Shown in pieces: positions 1 to 5,626 of a stretch of DNA of 7,873 nucleotides. Source of the DNA: Candidatus Kapaibacterium sp. (GTDB taxonomy: Bacteria > Bacteroidota > Ignavibacteria > Kapaibacteriales > UBA2268); NCBI GenBank assembly GCA_030835065.1, contig JAUQWR010000202.1, positions 1-7,873 of the forward strand, read 5' to 3'. Within the stretch, counting starts at the first letter, position 1, and the number at the start of each line of letters is the position of its first letter. Under the pieces are notes generated by a model that worked only from the letters and a program-made list of their open reading frames with translations, was not told where the DNA came from and did no database searches. Both the position numbers and the translations under genes were made by a program.

Positions 1-24
1 ATTCAAGCGATTGAACAATTTTTT
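1..24 (+). terminator. Possible hairpin plus T-run at the left edge, pointing rightwards
   Basis: Bases 2-6 (TTCAA) pair with 11-15 (TTGAA) around a GCGA tetraloop of the stable GNRA class, and six T's follow at 19-24. This is the shape of a small intrinsic terminator for a plus-strand gene lying outside the window, convergent with the phosphatase gene. The stem is only five pairs and mostly A-T, and it touches the window edge, so it may be chance. Confidence 0.2.
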
Positions 25-26
25 GT

Positions 27-917
27 TTATTTTTTATGTAAAACTCCATAACGAAGACCGTGAGCACTAACAATCATTTGTGGAATATTAAAATATTTCA
101 CAAATCTTTCTAAAATCAAAGCACCAGCGGTAATTACATCAGCTCTTTTTTCGGGTATATGATATTCTTCAATCAAAGTTATTAAATCAGCATTTAAAAA
201 CTTATTAAGGCAAATTGTAATATCATTAGAATTTAAAATTGACTTATGTACCTTGTAATAGTTAAATTCTTTCAGATTTTGAGTAACCGAAGCCATTGTT
301 GTAGCGGTCCCTGCAACAGCAAAAAAATATTTGATATCCTCACATAAATTAATATTAGACAAAAGATTGTCAATATGCTCGGAACATTTAGCAACTTCAT
401 TTTCCTTTGGAGGTAATTCAGTGAAAAACATTTCTGTAAGCTTTACAGCGCCAATTTCCAAACTAATGGAGCTCAAAATTTTATCTCCTTCGCCCACAAC
501 TACTTCAGTGCTACCACCACCAATATCAATTACTAATGAACGAACAGGTGATAGAACAGTGCCCAAAAAAGAATATTGAGCTTCGGTAAAGCCATCGATT
601 ACTTCAATTTTGGCAGCTAAAGCCTCTTCTAATGTCCTGAGCACTTGTTTTTGATTAGCAGCATTTCTTAGAGCAGCAGTGGCAACAGCATTAATTTTAT
701 CAACTTTATGCTGTTTGCATATTTCGTTATATTGCCCTAAAATTTTCTTAGCTCTATCTAAAGCATCAGGTATAATAGTGCCTGTCTTTTTCAAATTTTC
801 GCCTAATCTTGCAATGCTATGATGGTCTGATATTATGTTTTTAATTACTCCATCCTCGAGTTCGGCAATGACCATCAAAATTGTGTTCGAACCAATATCA
901 ATTCCAGCAACTCTCAT
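27..917 (-). CDS. Ppx/GppA-family phosphatase, short single-module form
   Basis: Member of the exopolyphosphatase / guanosine pentaphosphatase family (ASKHA fold), which releases phosphate from polyphosphate or converts pppGpp to ppGpp in the cytoplasm. Visible motifs are the phosphate-1 loop GIDIGSNT (5-12), ATAALRNAAN (79-88), a Glu at 112 in DGFTEAQ at the usual catalytic position, the phosphate-2 loop DIGGGSTEVV (131-140), SLEIGAVKLTE (152-162), the adenosine-type motif AGTATTMAS (202-210) and SAHGLRYGVL (284-293). At 296 residues it has only the two-domain core and lacks the C-terminal HD-like region of the roughly 500-residue E. coli enzymes. I chose the ATG at 917 because AAGGG lies 6 bases before it. 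A TTG at 923 would add two residues but leaves no room for that site. It starts 2 bases after the prmA stop, so the two are probably cotranscribed and translationally coupled. The sequence does not decide between polyphosphate and pppGpp. Confidence 0.93.
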   Translation of the reverse strand: MRVAGIDIGSNTILMVIAELEDGVIKNIISDHHSIARLGENLKKTGTIIPDALDRAKKILGQYNEICKQHKVDKINAVATAALRNAANQKQVLRTLEEALAAKIEVIDGFTEAQYSFLGTVLSPVRSLVIDIGGGSTEVVVGEGDKILSSISLEIGAVKLTEMFFTELPPKENEVAKCSEHIDNLLSNINLCEDIKYFFAVAGTATTMASVTQNLKEFNYYKVHKSILNSNDITICLNKFLNADLITLIEEYHIPEKRADVITAGALILERFVKYFNIPQMIVSAHGLRYGVLHKK

Positions 918-919
918 GA

Positions 920-1762
920 TCAACCCTTAAAATGAAAAGCAATCCATTCATCTTCAGTTATGGTATTAACCAGCTCAAAACCACAACTCAAAGCTTTCTG
1001 AATAACTACATCTTTGTCGTAAATTAAAATACCTGAAATTAGTAGATCGCCTTTAGTATTTTTTAAAGACTCAAAAAATCTGGGCAATGCTCTTTCAACT
1101 AAATGCAAAAAGAGATTGGCAGCAATACCATTAGCTTCAGGAAGTGATAAATTATCAATATCTTGCATTTCTATAGTAAGTAAGTCACTTACATTATTTA
1201 TTTCAGCATTTTCTTTAGCATTTTCTACAGACCATTCGTCATTATCAAAAGCATAAACAGCCGAAGCACCTAATTTTGCAGCTAAAATGGCGAGCACACC
1301 TGTTCCAGTTCCGGCATCAATCCAATAATCATTAGGTTTAACTAGATTTTCCATCAATCTTGAAACTAGTTTTGTGGTCGCGTGTTGGCCCGTACCAAAT
1401 GACATTTTAGGATTAATAATGATAGTCAATTCTTGATTGACTTTGTCTCTATGCCATTCAGGAGTAATAGCAATTCTATCAGAAACAATAATTGGAGGAG
1501 TTTGTTTTTCGATTTCTTCGTTCCAATTTTTGTTTTCAGGAATTTCAATTTCTTTAATATCAATATAATCTTTAAAAGTTTTAAGAGTATCGATAATCTC
1601 GTTTTGCAATTCATCAGTCCAGTCTTCCTGGTAATAGCAAACCACCAATTCATCATAACGTTCTTCGATACCAAGAATAGGAGAGTCTGCAATAAGAGCA
1701 GTAGCTATTTCAAAATCTTCATCTCTTACAAATAAATGGACATTTACATAATTATTTTTCAT
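920..1762 (-). CDS. prmA: Ribosomal protein L11 methyltransferase PrmA
   Basis: SAM-dependent methyltransferase that trimethylates ribosomal protein L11. The 280 residues show the family order. Residues 1 to about 95 are the N-terminal L11-recognition region, and the Rossmann domain follows. Diagnostic motifs are NPKMSFGTGQHATT (117-130, the PrmA signature), motif I WIDAGTGTGVLAI (147-159), the acidic ribose-binding Asp in AFDND (171-175), ANLFLHLV (215-222, matching the family's AN-hydrophobic motif), LLISGIL (240-246) and a terminal DEWIAFHF (271-278). The length is close to the bacterial norm of about 290. The ATG at 1762 is preceded by GGA with 6-base spacing. It is the first gene of a leftward pair with the Ppx/GppA phosphatase and has its own promoter region at 1763-1843, shared with the divergent kdsC-like gene. 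PrmA is usually not essential. The link to the phosphatase is probably only shared transcription. Confidence 0.95.
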   Translation of the reverse strand: MKNNYVNVHLFVRDEDFEIATALIADSPILGIEERYDELVVCYYQEDWTDELQNEIIDTLKTFKDYIDIKEIEIPENKNWNEEIEKQTPPIIVSDRIAITPEWHRDKVNQELTIIINPKMSFGTGQHATTKLVSRLMENLVKPNDYWIDAGTGTGVLAILAAKLGASAVYAFDNDEWSVENAKENAEINNVSDLLTIEMQDIDNLSLPEANGIAANLFLHLVERALPRFFESLKNTKGDLLISGILIYDKDVVIQKALSCGFELVNTITEDEWIAFHFKG

Positions 1763-1843
1763 TCTTTTTCCAATAAAACTTAGACTAATTCTTTAATATA
1801 CAAATATAATTGTTATTATTACAATAAGCATTTTTACAAATTT
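1763..1843. promoter_or_regulatory. Divergent promoter region between prmA and the kdsC-like gene
   Basis: An 81-base, almost pure A/T gap separates two divergently read operons, so it must serve both. On the minus strand, TATATTTG (1801-1808) matches the TAnnTTTG -7 element known from Bacteroidota promoters, but no TTTG lies at the usual 19-21 base distance. On the plus strand, TATAAT (1805-1810) matches a sigma-70 -10 box, with TTAGAC (1780-1785) 19 bases before it. The two candidates overlap. ATTGT (1809-1813) and ACAAT (1821-1825) form a weak dyad. No Shine-Dalgarno sequence precedes the ATG at 1844. The role follows from gene layout; the exact elements are guesses. Confidence 0.4.
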
Positions 1844-2368
1844 ATGAATTTATACAATTTAAAGGAAAGATTATCTAAAATAAGATTGCTCGTAATGGAT
1901 GTTGATGGTACTTTGACAGACGGCTCGATGTATTATTCATCTGAAGGAGAAGTACTTAAGAGATTTAACGTAAGAGACGGAATGGGAATAGAACTTCTAA
2001 AAAAAGGGAATATTTCTACAGCAATCATTACAAGCGAAAATTCGCCAATAGCATTAGCTAGGGCAAAAAAATTAAAGATTGAAAATATCGAAATTAATTG
2101 CAGGGACAAATCAAGCGCTTTGCGAAATTTGGCAAGTAAATTGAATATGGATTTGTCAGAAATTGCTTATATTGGCGATGATGTAAATGATATTCATGTG
2201 ATGGGAATCTGCGGTTTTGCAGCTTGTCCGTTCGATTCTGTAGAAAGTATTAAAAATATAGCTGATTATATTTGCAAAAACTCTGGTGGCAAAGGTGCTG
2301 TAAGAGAATTATGCGAAATGATTTTATTATCGCAAAATAAATCTATTACTTTAGATGAAAATTGGTAA
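1844..2368 (+). CDS. kdsC: KdsC-type HAD phosphatase (KDO-8-phosphate or nonulosonate-9-phosphate phosphatase)
   Basis: Type C0 HAD phosphatase of 174 residues, the usual length of the KdsC/YrbI family. KdsC removes phosphate from 3-deoxy-manno-octulosonate 8-phosphate on the way to the LPS inner core. Visible are motif I DVDGTLTDG (19-27; nucleophile D19, acid/base D21), FNVRDGMGI (41-49), motif II IITSE (61-65, T63), motif III Lys in DKS (K89), motif IV GDDVND (111-116; D112 and D116 bind Mg2+) and the family's late GGKGAVRE (148-155). The specificity loop reads TSENSP rather than the TGR of typical KdsC. E65, R73 and K76 have the same spacing as residues I recall contacting substrate in the Bacteroides KDN-9-phosphate phosphatase, so a nonulosonic acid substrate is possible. 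It is the first gene of a rightward operon, and its stop lies inside the ribosome-binding site of the ytxH-like gene. Family assignment is firm, substrate is not. Confidence 0.88.
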   Translation: MNLYNLKERLSKIRLLVMDVDGTLTDGSMYYSSEGEVLKRFNVRDGMGIELLKKGNISTAIITSENSPIALARAKKLKIENIEINCRDKSSALRNLASKLNMDLSEIAYIGDDVNDIHVMGICGFAACPFDSVESIKNIADYICKNSGGKGAVRELCEMILLSQNKSITLDENW

Positions 2369-2373
2369 AGGAG
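2367..2373 (+). promoter_or_regulatory. Strong ribosome-binding site overlapping the kdsC-like stop codon
   Basis: AAAGGAG starts within the TAA stop of the preceding gene and lies 8 bases before the ATG at 2382. It decides the start of the ytxH-like gene: the longer frame opening at 2355 inside the upstream gene has no such site. The overlap suggests coupled translation. It is the best Shine-Dalgarno match I see in the window. Confidence 0.75.
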
Positions 2374-2381
2374 AAAATGAA

Positions 2382-2807
2382 ATGAACAACTCATCAGATT
2401 ACACAAAAGGTTTTATTATCGGCGCATTGATTGGTGGAGCTGCCGGTGCAATTACTGCTTTGCTTTTAGCTCCAAAGAGTGGTGCTGAACTTCGCAAAGA
2501 TATCGCAGATACTTCTACTGAATTTTATGGAAAAGCCTCTGACTATTTCAAGACTGTTGAAGGCAAAGTAGAAGGCTACGTAAACGAAGGCAAGATCAAA
2601 GCTCAAACTATTATTGATTCTGCACGCAAACAAGCTGAAGATATTATGTCGAATGCTAATAATTTAATGAGCGAAGCTAAAAGTAAAGCGATTAATGCCA
2701 AAGATTCAGTTTCTGGCACAATCGATAATCTTCGCGATGCAGCTAAAGCCGGCGCTGATGCTTTTAAAGCTGAAATGCGCTCTACTAAAGCTGATTTAAA
2801 CGGTTAA
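2382..2807 (+). CDS. YtxH-domain single-pass membrane protein
   Basis: Small protein of 141 residues with the YtxH-domain signature. A glycine/alanine-rich transmembrane helix (about 10-30) is followed directly by LLLAPKSGAELRKDI (27-41), the conserved APKSG-x-E-L-R element of the family. The rest (about 40-141) is a lysine-, alanine- and glutamate-rich, predicted helical tail with heptad-like spacing and no cysteine. YtxH proteins are common but poorly understood. In Bacillus ytxH is linked to general stress, which need not apply here. The helix is short and precedes the charged tail, so the tail probably lies in the cytoplasm or along the membrane. The start at 2382 follows from the ribosome-binding site at 2367-2373. 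The gene looks less AT-rich than its neighbours and uses many GCT, GGC and CGC codons, which may mean strong expression. It sits 13 bases after the kdsC-like gene and 13 before the DUF948-like gene. Confidence 0.87.
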   Translation: MNNSSDYTKGFIIGALIGGAAGAITALLLAPKSGAELRKDIADTSTEFYGKASDYFKTVEGKVEGYVNEGKIKAQTIIDSARKQAEDIMSNANNLMSEAKSKAINAKDSVSGTIDNLRDAAKAGADAFKAEMRSTKADLNG

Positions 2808-2820
2808 TCTTGTATTGTTT

Positions 2821-3294
2821 ATGACAACATTATTGCAAATAGCCGGATTGGCCGCTATTCTTGTTCTTATTGTCTTTATTCTGAAAGCATTTAAAACTTT
2901 GGAGAACATAAATAAGCTGGCTGATAAATCTACTGATTCGCTCGATAAGCTTACTAAGGATATTGGCGAATTCAAAACTAGAGCTATTGCAACCCTCGAC
3001 GAAGTTTCGGTAATCAAGGGCAAAATTGCTGAGGTTTTGGATGATGTTAGCGAATTAAAAGAGAAAACTGTCGAATCGCTCGAAAATTTCGATGCTTTGG
3101 CTAATAGGGTTGAACGCTCTACTTCGATGATCGAATCGAAAATTGAAGCTGCATTCAGCATTCTTCGACCTTTAGAGTCTTTATTGGGCTTTGTTTCTAA
3201 TAAATTAGAAGCCCCAATTTCGACATCTAAATCTTTTTTTGGTGCTGCTAGCAAAGCTTTCAGCGCTTTTAAAGATAAATTAAGTCACAGATAG
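2821..3294 (+). CDS. DUF948-like membrane-anchored coiled-coil protein
   Basis: Protein of 157 residues with one N-terminal transmembrane helix (about 4-24) followed by FKTLENINKLADKSTDSLDK (25-44) and a long amphipathic helical region to about residue 112. This layout, with evenly spaced Leu, Ile and Val between charged residues, resembles the DUF948 (YtxG-like) family. The tail (113-157) contains a Pro-rich break and a Phe/Lys/Ser-rich amphipathic end. The partner is the YtxH-like gene 13 bases upstream; DUF948 and YtxH genes are paired in other bacteria, such as ytxG-ytxH in Bacillus. This supports the call and suggests the two products act together at the envelope, though no activity is known. 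No clear Shine-Dalgarno is seen. I prefer the ATG at 2821 over a TTG at 2815, and translation probably continues from the gene upstream. It is the last gene before the terminator at 3318-3351. Confidence 0.8.
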   Translation: MTTLLQIAGLAAILVLIVFILKAFKTLENINKLADKSTDSLDKLTKDIGEFKTRAIATLDEVSVIKGKIAEVLDDVSELKEKTVESLENFDALANRVERSTSMIESKIEAAFSILRPLESLLGFVSNKLEAPISTSKSFFGAASKAFSAFKDKLSHR

Positions 3295-3317
3295 AACTTA
3301 CTACACATAAAACTATT

Positions 3318-3351
3318 AAACCCTTGGAGATTATATCAAAAAGGGTTTTTT
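3318..3351 (+). terminator. Intrinsic terminator of the kdsC-ytxH-DUF948 operon
   Basis: AAACCCTT (3318-3325) is perfectly complementary to AAGGGTTT (3341-3348), with a 15-base loop and T's running through 3351. It starts 24 bases after the DUF948-like stop codon. The opposite strand has no T-run after the stem, so it works rightwards only. Confidence 0.75.
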
Positions 3352-3358
3352 ATTTACA

Positions 3359-3392
3359 AAAAAGGTTGACAAAATTCATTGCCAACCTTTTT
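3359..3392. terminator. Bidirectional hairpin between convergent genes, terminator of the DUF6580 gene
   Basis: AAAAAGGTTG (3359-3368) pairs perfectly with CAACCTTTTT (3383-3392) around a 14-base loop. Read leftwards it gives a GGTTG/CAACC stem followed by six T's, 21 bases after the DUF6580 stop. Read rightwards it ends in five T's and can back up the terminator just before it. This symmetric form is typical between convergent operons. Confidence 0.72.
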
Positions 3393-3412
3393 GAAATAAT
3401 TACTAAGGTCAA

Positions 3413-3922
3413 TTATTTTTTGACTGGAGCTAAAACAGGAACAAATCTTTCAGCTAAAGCAATACCACCAAATAATACTGTGCTGAAAGCAAGTGTAGCA
3501 GCTAAAGTATTTTTAAAGAAAGGAATTGCTAATTCGTAGCATAAAGTTAATCCTGCAAAATCACGTGTGTAATAGCCAGAGAAAGCCCAAACTGAGAAGT
3601 TTGTAACGATGAAGAATACTATTGATGATACAATTGAAGCACCAAAAATTCTTCCAACTGAAGGACTAGCTAAGAAATTTTTGCCCATAAATACCATGAA
3701 AGCAAAACAAGCATAAACTGCAATCATAGATTCGTGCATACCTAAGAATATATCAGTCAAAAACATAATTGAAAGCGGAATTAAGTAAGCCATTTTTTTA
3801 TTTGCTATATAAGAGCCGCTGAATAGTGCAACTGCCATCAATGGTGAGAAATTTGGCAGTACCGGAAAAAATCTGGATATAATCGCTAAAGCAACCATAC
3901 CAATAATTAACATCGAACGCAT
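3413..3922 (-). CDS. DUF6580-family polytopic membrane protein, putative transporter component
   Basis: Hydrophobic protein of 169 residues with about six membrane segments (roughly 4-20, 26-40, 45-60, 66-83, 93-114 and 139-158). Features fitting the DUF6580 family as I know it from Bacteroidota are SRFFPVLPNFSPLMAVALF (16-34), an Asp in the third helix (LTDIFLG, 55-61), TNFSVWAFSGYY (107-118) and LCYELAIPFFKNTL (127-140). The family is annotated only as a putative transport protein. Its size and helix number recall the S components of ECF vitamin transporters, but I see no binding motif that would name a substrate. The ATG at 3922 has AAGGA 8 bases upstream; a GTG at 3925 with 5-base spacing would add one residue. 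It is a single-gene unit, with a convergent terminator behind it and a 174-base upstream gap carrying two dyads. No energising ATPase or T component is in the window. Confidence 0.82.
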   Translation of the reverse strand: MRSMLIIGMVALAIISRFFPVLPNFSPLMAVALFSGSYIANKKMAYLIPLSIMFLTDIFLGMHESMIAVYACFAFMVFMGKNFLASPSVGRIFGASIVSSIVFFIVTNFSVWAFSGYYTRDFAGLTLCYELAIPFFKNTLAATLAFSTVLFGGIALAERFVPVLAPVKK

Positions 3923-3967
3923 CACAATAATCCTTTTAAAAATACATATTATTTTATCAATTTAGGT

Positions 3968-3982
3968 TTGGATATTATCCAA
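3968..3982. repeat. Perfect 7-1-7 dyad upstream of the DUF6580 gene
   Basis: TTGGATA and TATCCAA are exact inverted copies around a single T. Moving outward, the next bases mismatch (T and T), then GG (3965-3966) pairs again with CC (3984-3985), extending the symmetry. The centre is 53 bases before the ATG at 3922, a place where an operator or activator site could act. Confidence 0.45.
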
Positions 3983-3994
3983 TCCAATGATTCT

Positions 3995-4013
3995 TATTAG
4001 ATAAAATCTAATA
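3995..4013. repeat. Perfect 8-3-8 dyad upstream of the DUF6580 gene
   Basis: TATTAGAT and ATCTAATA are exact inverted copies around AAA. The dyad lies 73-91 bases before the DUF6580 start and 84 bases or more after the end of the small gene behind pyrC. It could be an operator half of a pair with the dyad at 3968-3982. It could also form an A/T-rich RNA hairpin, but no T-run follows on either strand, which argues against a terminator. Confidence 0.4.
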
Positions 4014-4096
4014 TTCTATTTGTGAAAGAGGAATAATAAAGAAAGTATAAACTAACAAGAATATCATTTAGTTTACATAATGCAAATTATAATGCA

Positions 4097-4315
4097 TTAT
4101 TTTTTAATTCTTTCTTTAATCTTTTCCATCTTTTTATCGGCATTTTTTAAAGCTGCCGGTTCTTCATCCATCATATTTTTTATGCTTTTCAAAACGTTAG
4201 AGTCTTCTGAATCGATTCTTCCTTCGATTTTTTTTAGCATTTCTTTTTTTATCAATTCTCGGAGCAATCTTTCTTGATCCGGTGGCAAATCGTCTGTTTT
4301 TGGTTTGTCTGCCAT
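4097..4315 (-). CDS. Small highly charged protein of unknown function behind pyrC
   Basis: I do not recognise this 72-residue protein. It has no membrane segment, signal peptide or cysteine. Nearly half of its residues are Lys, Arg, Asp or Glu. A short proline-containing head (MADKPKTDDLPPDQE, 1-15) leads into a predicted helix (about 16-34), a second segment around 40-50, and a lysine-rich helical end closing with KIKERIKK (65-72). It looks like a small helical, possibly coiled-coil or nucleic-acid-contacting protein, but that is only composition. I regard it as real because it has an ATG with AAGGA (4324-4328) 8 bases upstream, lies 27 bases after pyrC on the same strand, and keeps a biased, soluble composition. 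The opposite-strand frame is a low-complexity Phe/Ser/Ile shadow. It is probably cotranscribed with pyrC. Confidence 0.65.
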   Translation of the reverse strand: MADKPKTDDLPPDQERLLRELIKKEMLKKIEGRIDSEDSNVLKSIKNMMDEEPAALKNADKKMEKIKERIKK

Positions 4316-4342
4316 TTTTCTAATCCTTATAATTCTTGATTA

Positions 4343-5626
4343 TTATAAGTAAGACTCATGTATCAAATTATTATTGATTGCATATTTGGGTTTACCTTTT
4401 AGTTTATAGCCATCAAATGGTGTATTTTTAGATAAACCTTTAAAATTGGATTTGTTTACGATCCATTCTTCGTCTGGTGCAAAAATTGTAAGATTTGCAT
4501 TAATGCCTTTTTCAATTTTTACTTCAGGAATATTTAATAATCTTCTTGGATTGACTGACATTAATTTAATTATTTCTACTAAGCTTAGATGACCTGCATG
4601 ATAGAGATTTGTCAATGTAAGCCCTAAGGATGTTTCAAGTCCAATTATTCCACAAGGAGCTTTTTCGAATTCGACTTCTTTTTCGTGGAGTGCGTGTGGA
4701 GCATGGTCTGTGGCAATACAATCGATAGTACCATTTTTCAATGCTTCAATAATAGCATCTCTATCATCATTTGCTCTCAAAGGTGGATTCATTTTGAGAT
4801 CTGTGTTATAAGTCACCATCAATTCATCAGTCAAAGTGAAGTGATGTGGAGTAACTTCGCAGCTTACTCTCAAGCCACTATCTTTAGCCGATTTTACTAA
4901 TTCTAATGCACCTTTTGTACTTATATGAGATACATGGTATCTACGATTGCCGGATAATTTAGATAATCTAATATCTCTATCAACAATAATTTCTTCAGCA
5001 ACATTAGGATAGCCTTTTAAACCTAATTTATAAGAAAGGACAGTTTCATTCATTGCAAAGCCTTTTGTAAGGCTATGATCTTCGCAATGCTGAGCAATCA
5101 TCAAATCGTGAGTAGATGAATAATCGAAAGCTCTACGCATCATTTCTGATGCTTCTACTGCAGATCCATCGTCTGTAAAGTAAACTACACCAGCATCATT
5201 CAATTCAAGCATAGGAGAAATCAATTTGCCTTCGCGTTTTTGAGTTATTGCAGCAGCAATTTTTACGTCTGTCAATAATCCTTTACTTTTTTCTTTTATG
5301 TATTCTACTACTGTAACATCATCAATGCATGGAGATGTATTTGGCATGCAAACAACACCTGTAAATCCACCGTTAGCAGCAGCATCTGTACCAGTTTTAA
5401 TACTTTCTTTATATTCTTCGCCTGGTTCTCTAAGATGTACATGCATATCAAATAAGCCAGGAGCAGCAACTAAATTATCTGCATTGATTATCTGTGTCGA
5501 AGAATCGATATTTGCTTCTTCTGCAGAGCAATGCATGATGATGCCATCTTTTACCCAAAGATTTACTTTTGCATCGATACCTGCAGCTGGCTCGATTACT
5601 CTAATATTCTTAAAAAAGTGGTTCAT
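4343..5626 (-). CDS. pyrC: Dihydroorotase, class I (PyrC)
   Basis: Zinc amidohydrolase that interconverts N-carbamoyl-aspartate and dihydroorotate, the third step of pyrimidine synthesis, in the cytoplasm. It has 427 residues, normal for the class I (Bacillus-type) enzyme. The signature DMHVHLREPG (60-69) supplies metal ligands H62 and H64 and substrate Arg R66. MPNTSP (94-99) contains the substrate Asn N96. TDDGSAV (151-157) carries the Asp used as bridging ligand in class I enzymes (D153). H180 (AQHCED) and H234 (HVSHIS) are further ligands. NPPLR (280-284) and ATDHAPH (305-311, catalytic D307) complete the site. No key residue is missing, so this is an active dihydroorotase rather than a PyrC-like pseudoenzyme partner of PyrB. 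The ATG at 5626 has AGGAG 5 bases upstream. No other pyrimidine gene is nearby. It leads a small leftward operon with the unknown 72-residue gene. Confidence 0.95.
   Translation of the reverse strand: MNHFFKNIRVIEPAAGIDAKVNLWVKDGIIMHCSAEEANIDSSTQIINADNLVAAPGLFDMHVHLREPGEEYKESIKTGTDAAANGGFTGVVCMPNTSPCIDDVTVVEYIKEKSKGLLTDVKIAAAITQKREGKLISPMLELNDAGVVYFTDDGSAVEASEMMRRAFDYSSTHDLMIAQHCEDHSLTKGFAMNETVLSYKLGLKGYPNVAEEIIVDRDIRLSKLSGNRRYHVSHISTKGALELVKSAKDSGLRVSCEVTPHHFTLTDELMVTYNTDLKMNPPLRANDDRDAIIEALKNGTIDCIATDHAPHALHEKEVEFEKAPCGIIGLETSLGLTLTNLYHAGHLSLVEIIKLMSVNPRRLLNIPEVKIEKGINANLTIFAPDEEWIVNKSNFKGLSKNTPFDGYKLKGKPKYAINNNLIHESYL

Larger units (their letters stand above)
3923..4096 (-). promoter_or_regulatory. 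Upstream region of the DUF6580 gene with two perfect dyads
   Basis: This gap lies between the end of the small gene behind pyrC and the DUF6580 start and should hold the DUF6580 promoter. It contains TTGGATA-T-TATCCAA (3968-3982) and TATTAGAT-AAA-ATCTAATA (3995-4013), two perfect inverted repeats whose centres are about 29 bases apart. The first has a one-base centre and cannot form a good RNA hairpin, so it looks like a protein-binding site. No clear TAnnTTTG or -35/-10 pair could be placed, and I see no known riboswitch. The assignment rests on position and symmetry only. Confidence 0.35.

Noticed and set aside
331..579. Open frame of 82 codons on the plus strand inside the phosphatase gene
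   Set aside because: It lies opposite a well-conserved Ppx/GppA gene and has no family motif or ribosome-binding site; a shadow frame.
1426..1735. Open frames on both strands inside prmA
   Set aside because: Their translations are low-complexity (Leu/Lys-rich or Phe/Asn/Ile-rich), as expected of AT-rich shadow frames across a certain prmA gene.
2796..3254. 152-codon minus-strand frame opposite the DUF948-like gene
   Set aside because: The plus-strand frame has a transmembrane start, amphipathic helix, operon partner and terminator. The minus frame is Ser-rich with no recognisable domain and would read against the operon.
3324..3539. 71-codon plus-strand frame running through the terminators into the DUF6580 gene
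   Set aside because: It starts within one terminator stem, spans another, and overlaps a recognisable membrane protein on the other strand.
3923..4096. Possible cobalamin or other riboswitch before the transporter-like gene
   Set aside because: The gap is short and almost all A/T, with no GC-rich conserved core or multi-stem layout. The symmetric elements look like DNA dyads.
4077..4105. Hairpin ATAATGCA / TGCATTAT followed by six T's on the plus strand
   Set aside because: No plus-strand gene precedes it, the stem has only two G-C pairs, and the T-run is just the complement of lysine codons at the end of the small gene. On the minus strand no T-run follows.
4080..4277. 65-codon plus-strand frame rich in Phe, Ile and Ser, resembling a small membrane protein
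   Set aside because: It is the exact complement of the lysine/glutamate-rich small gene, which has a good ribosome-binding site and sits in an operon with pyrC. The hydrophobicity comes from complementing charged codons.
4685..4900. 71-codon plus-strand frame inside pyrC
   Set aside because: It is opposite conserved dihydroorotase sequence including the zinc and substrate motifs, and has no domain of its own.
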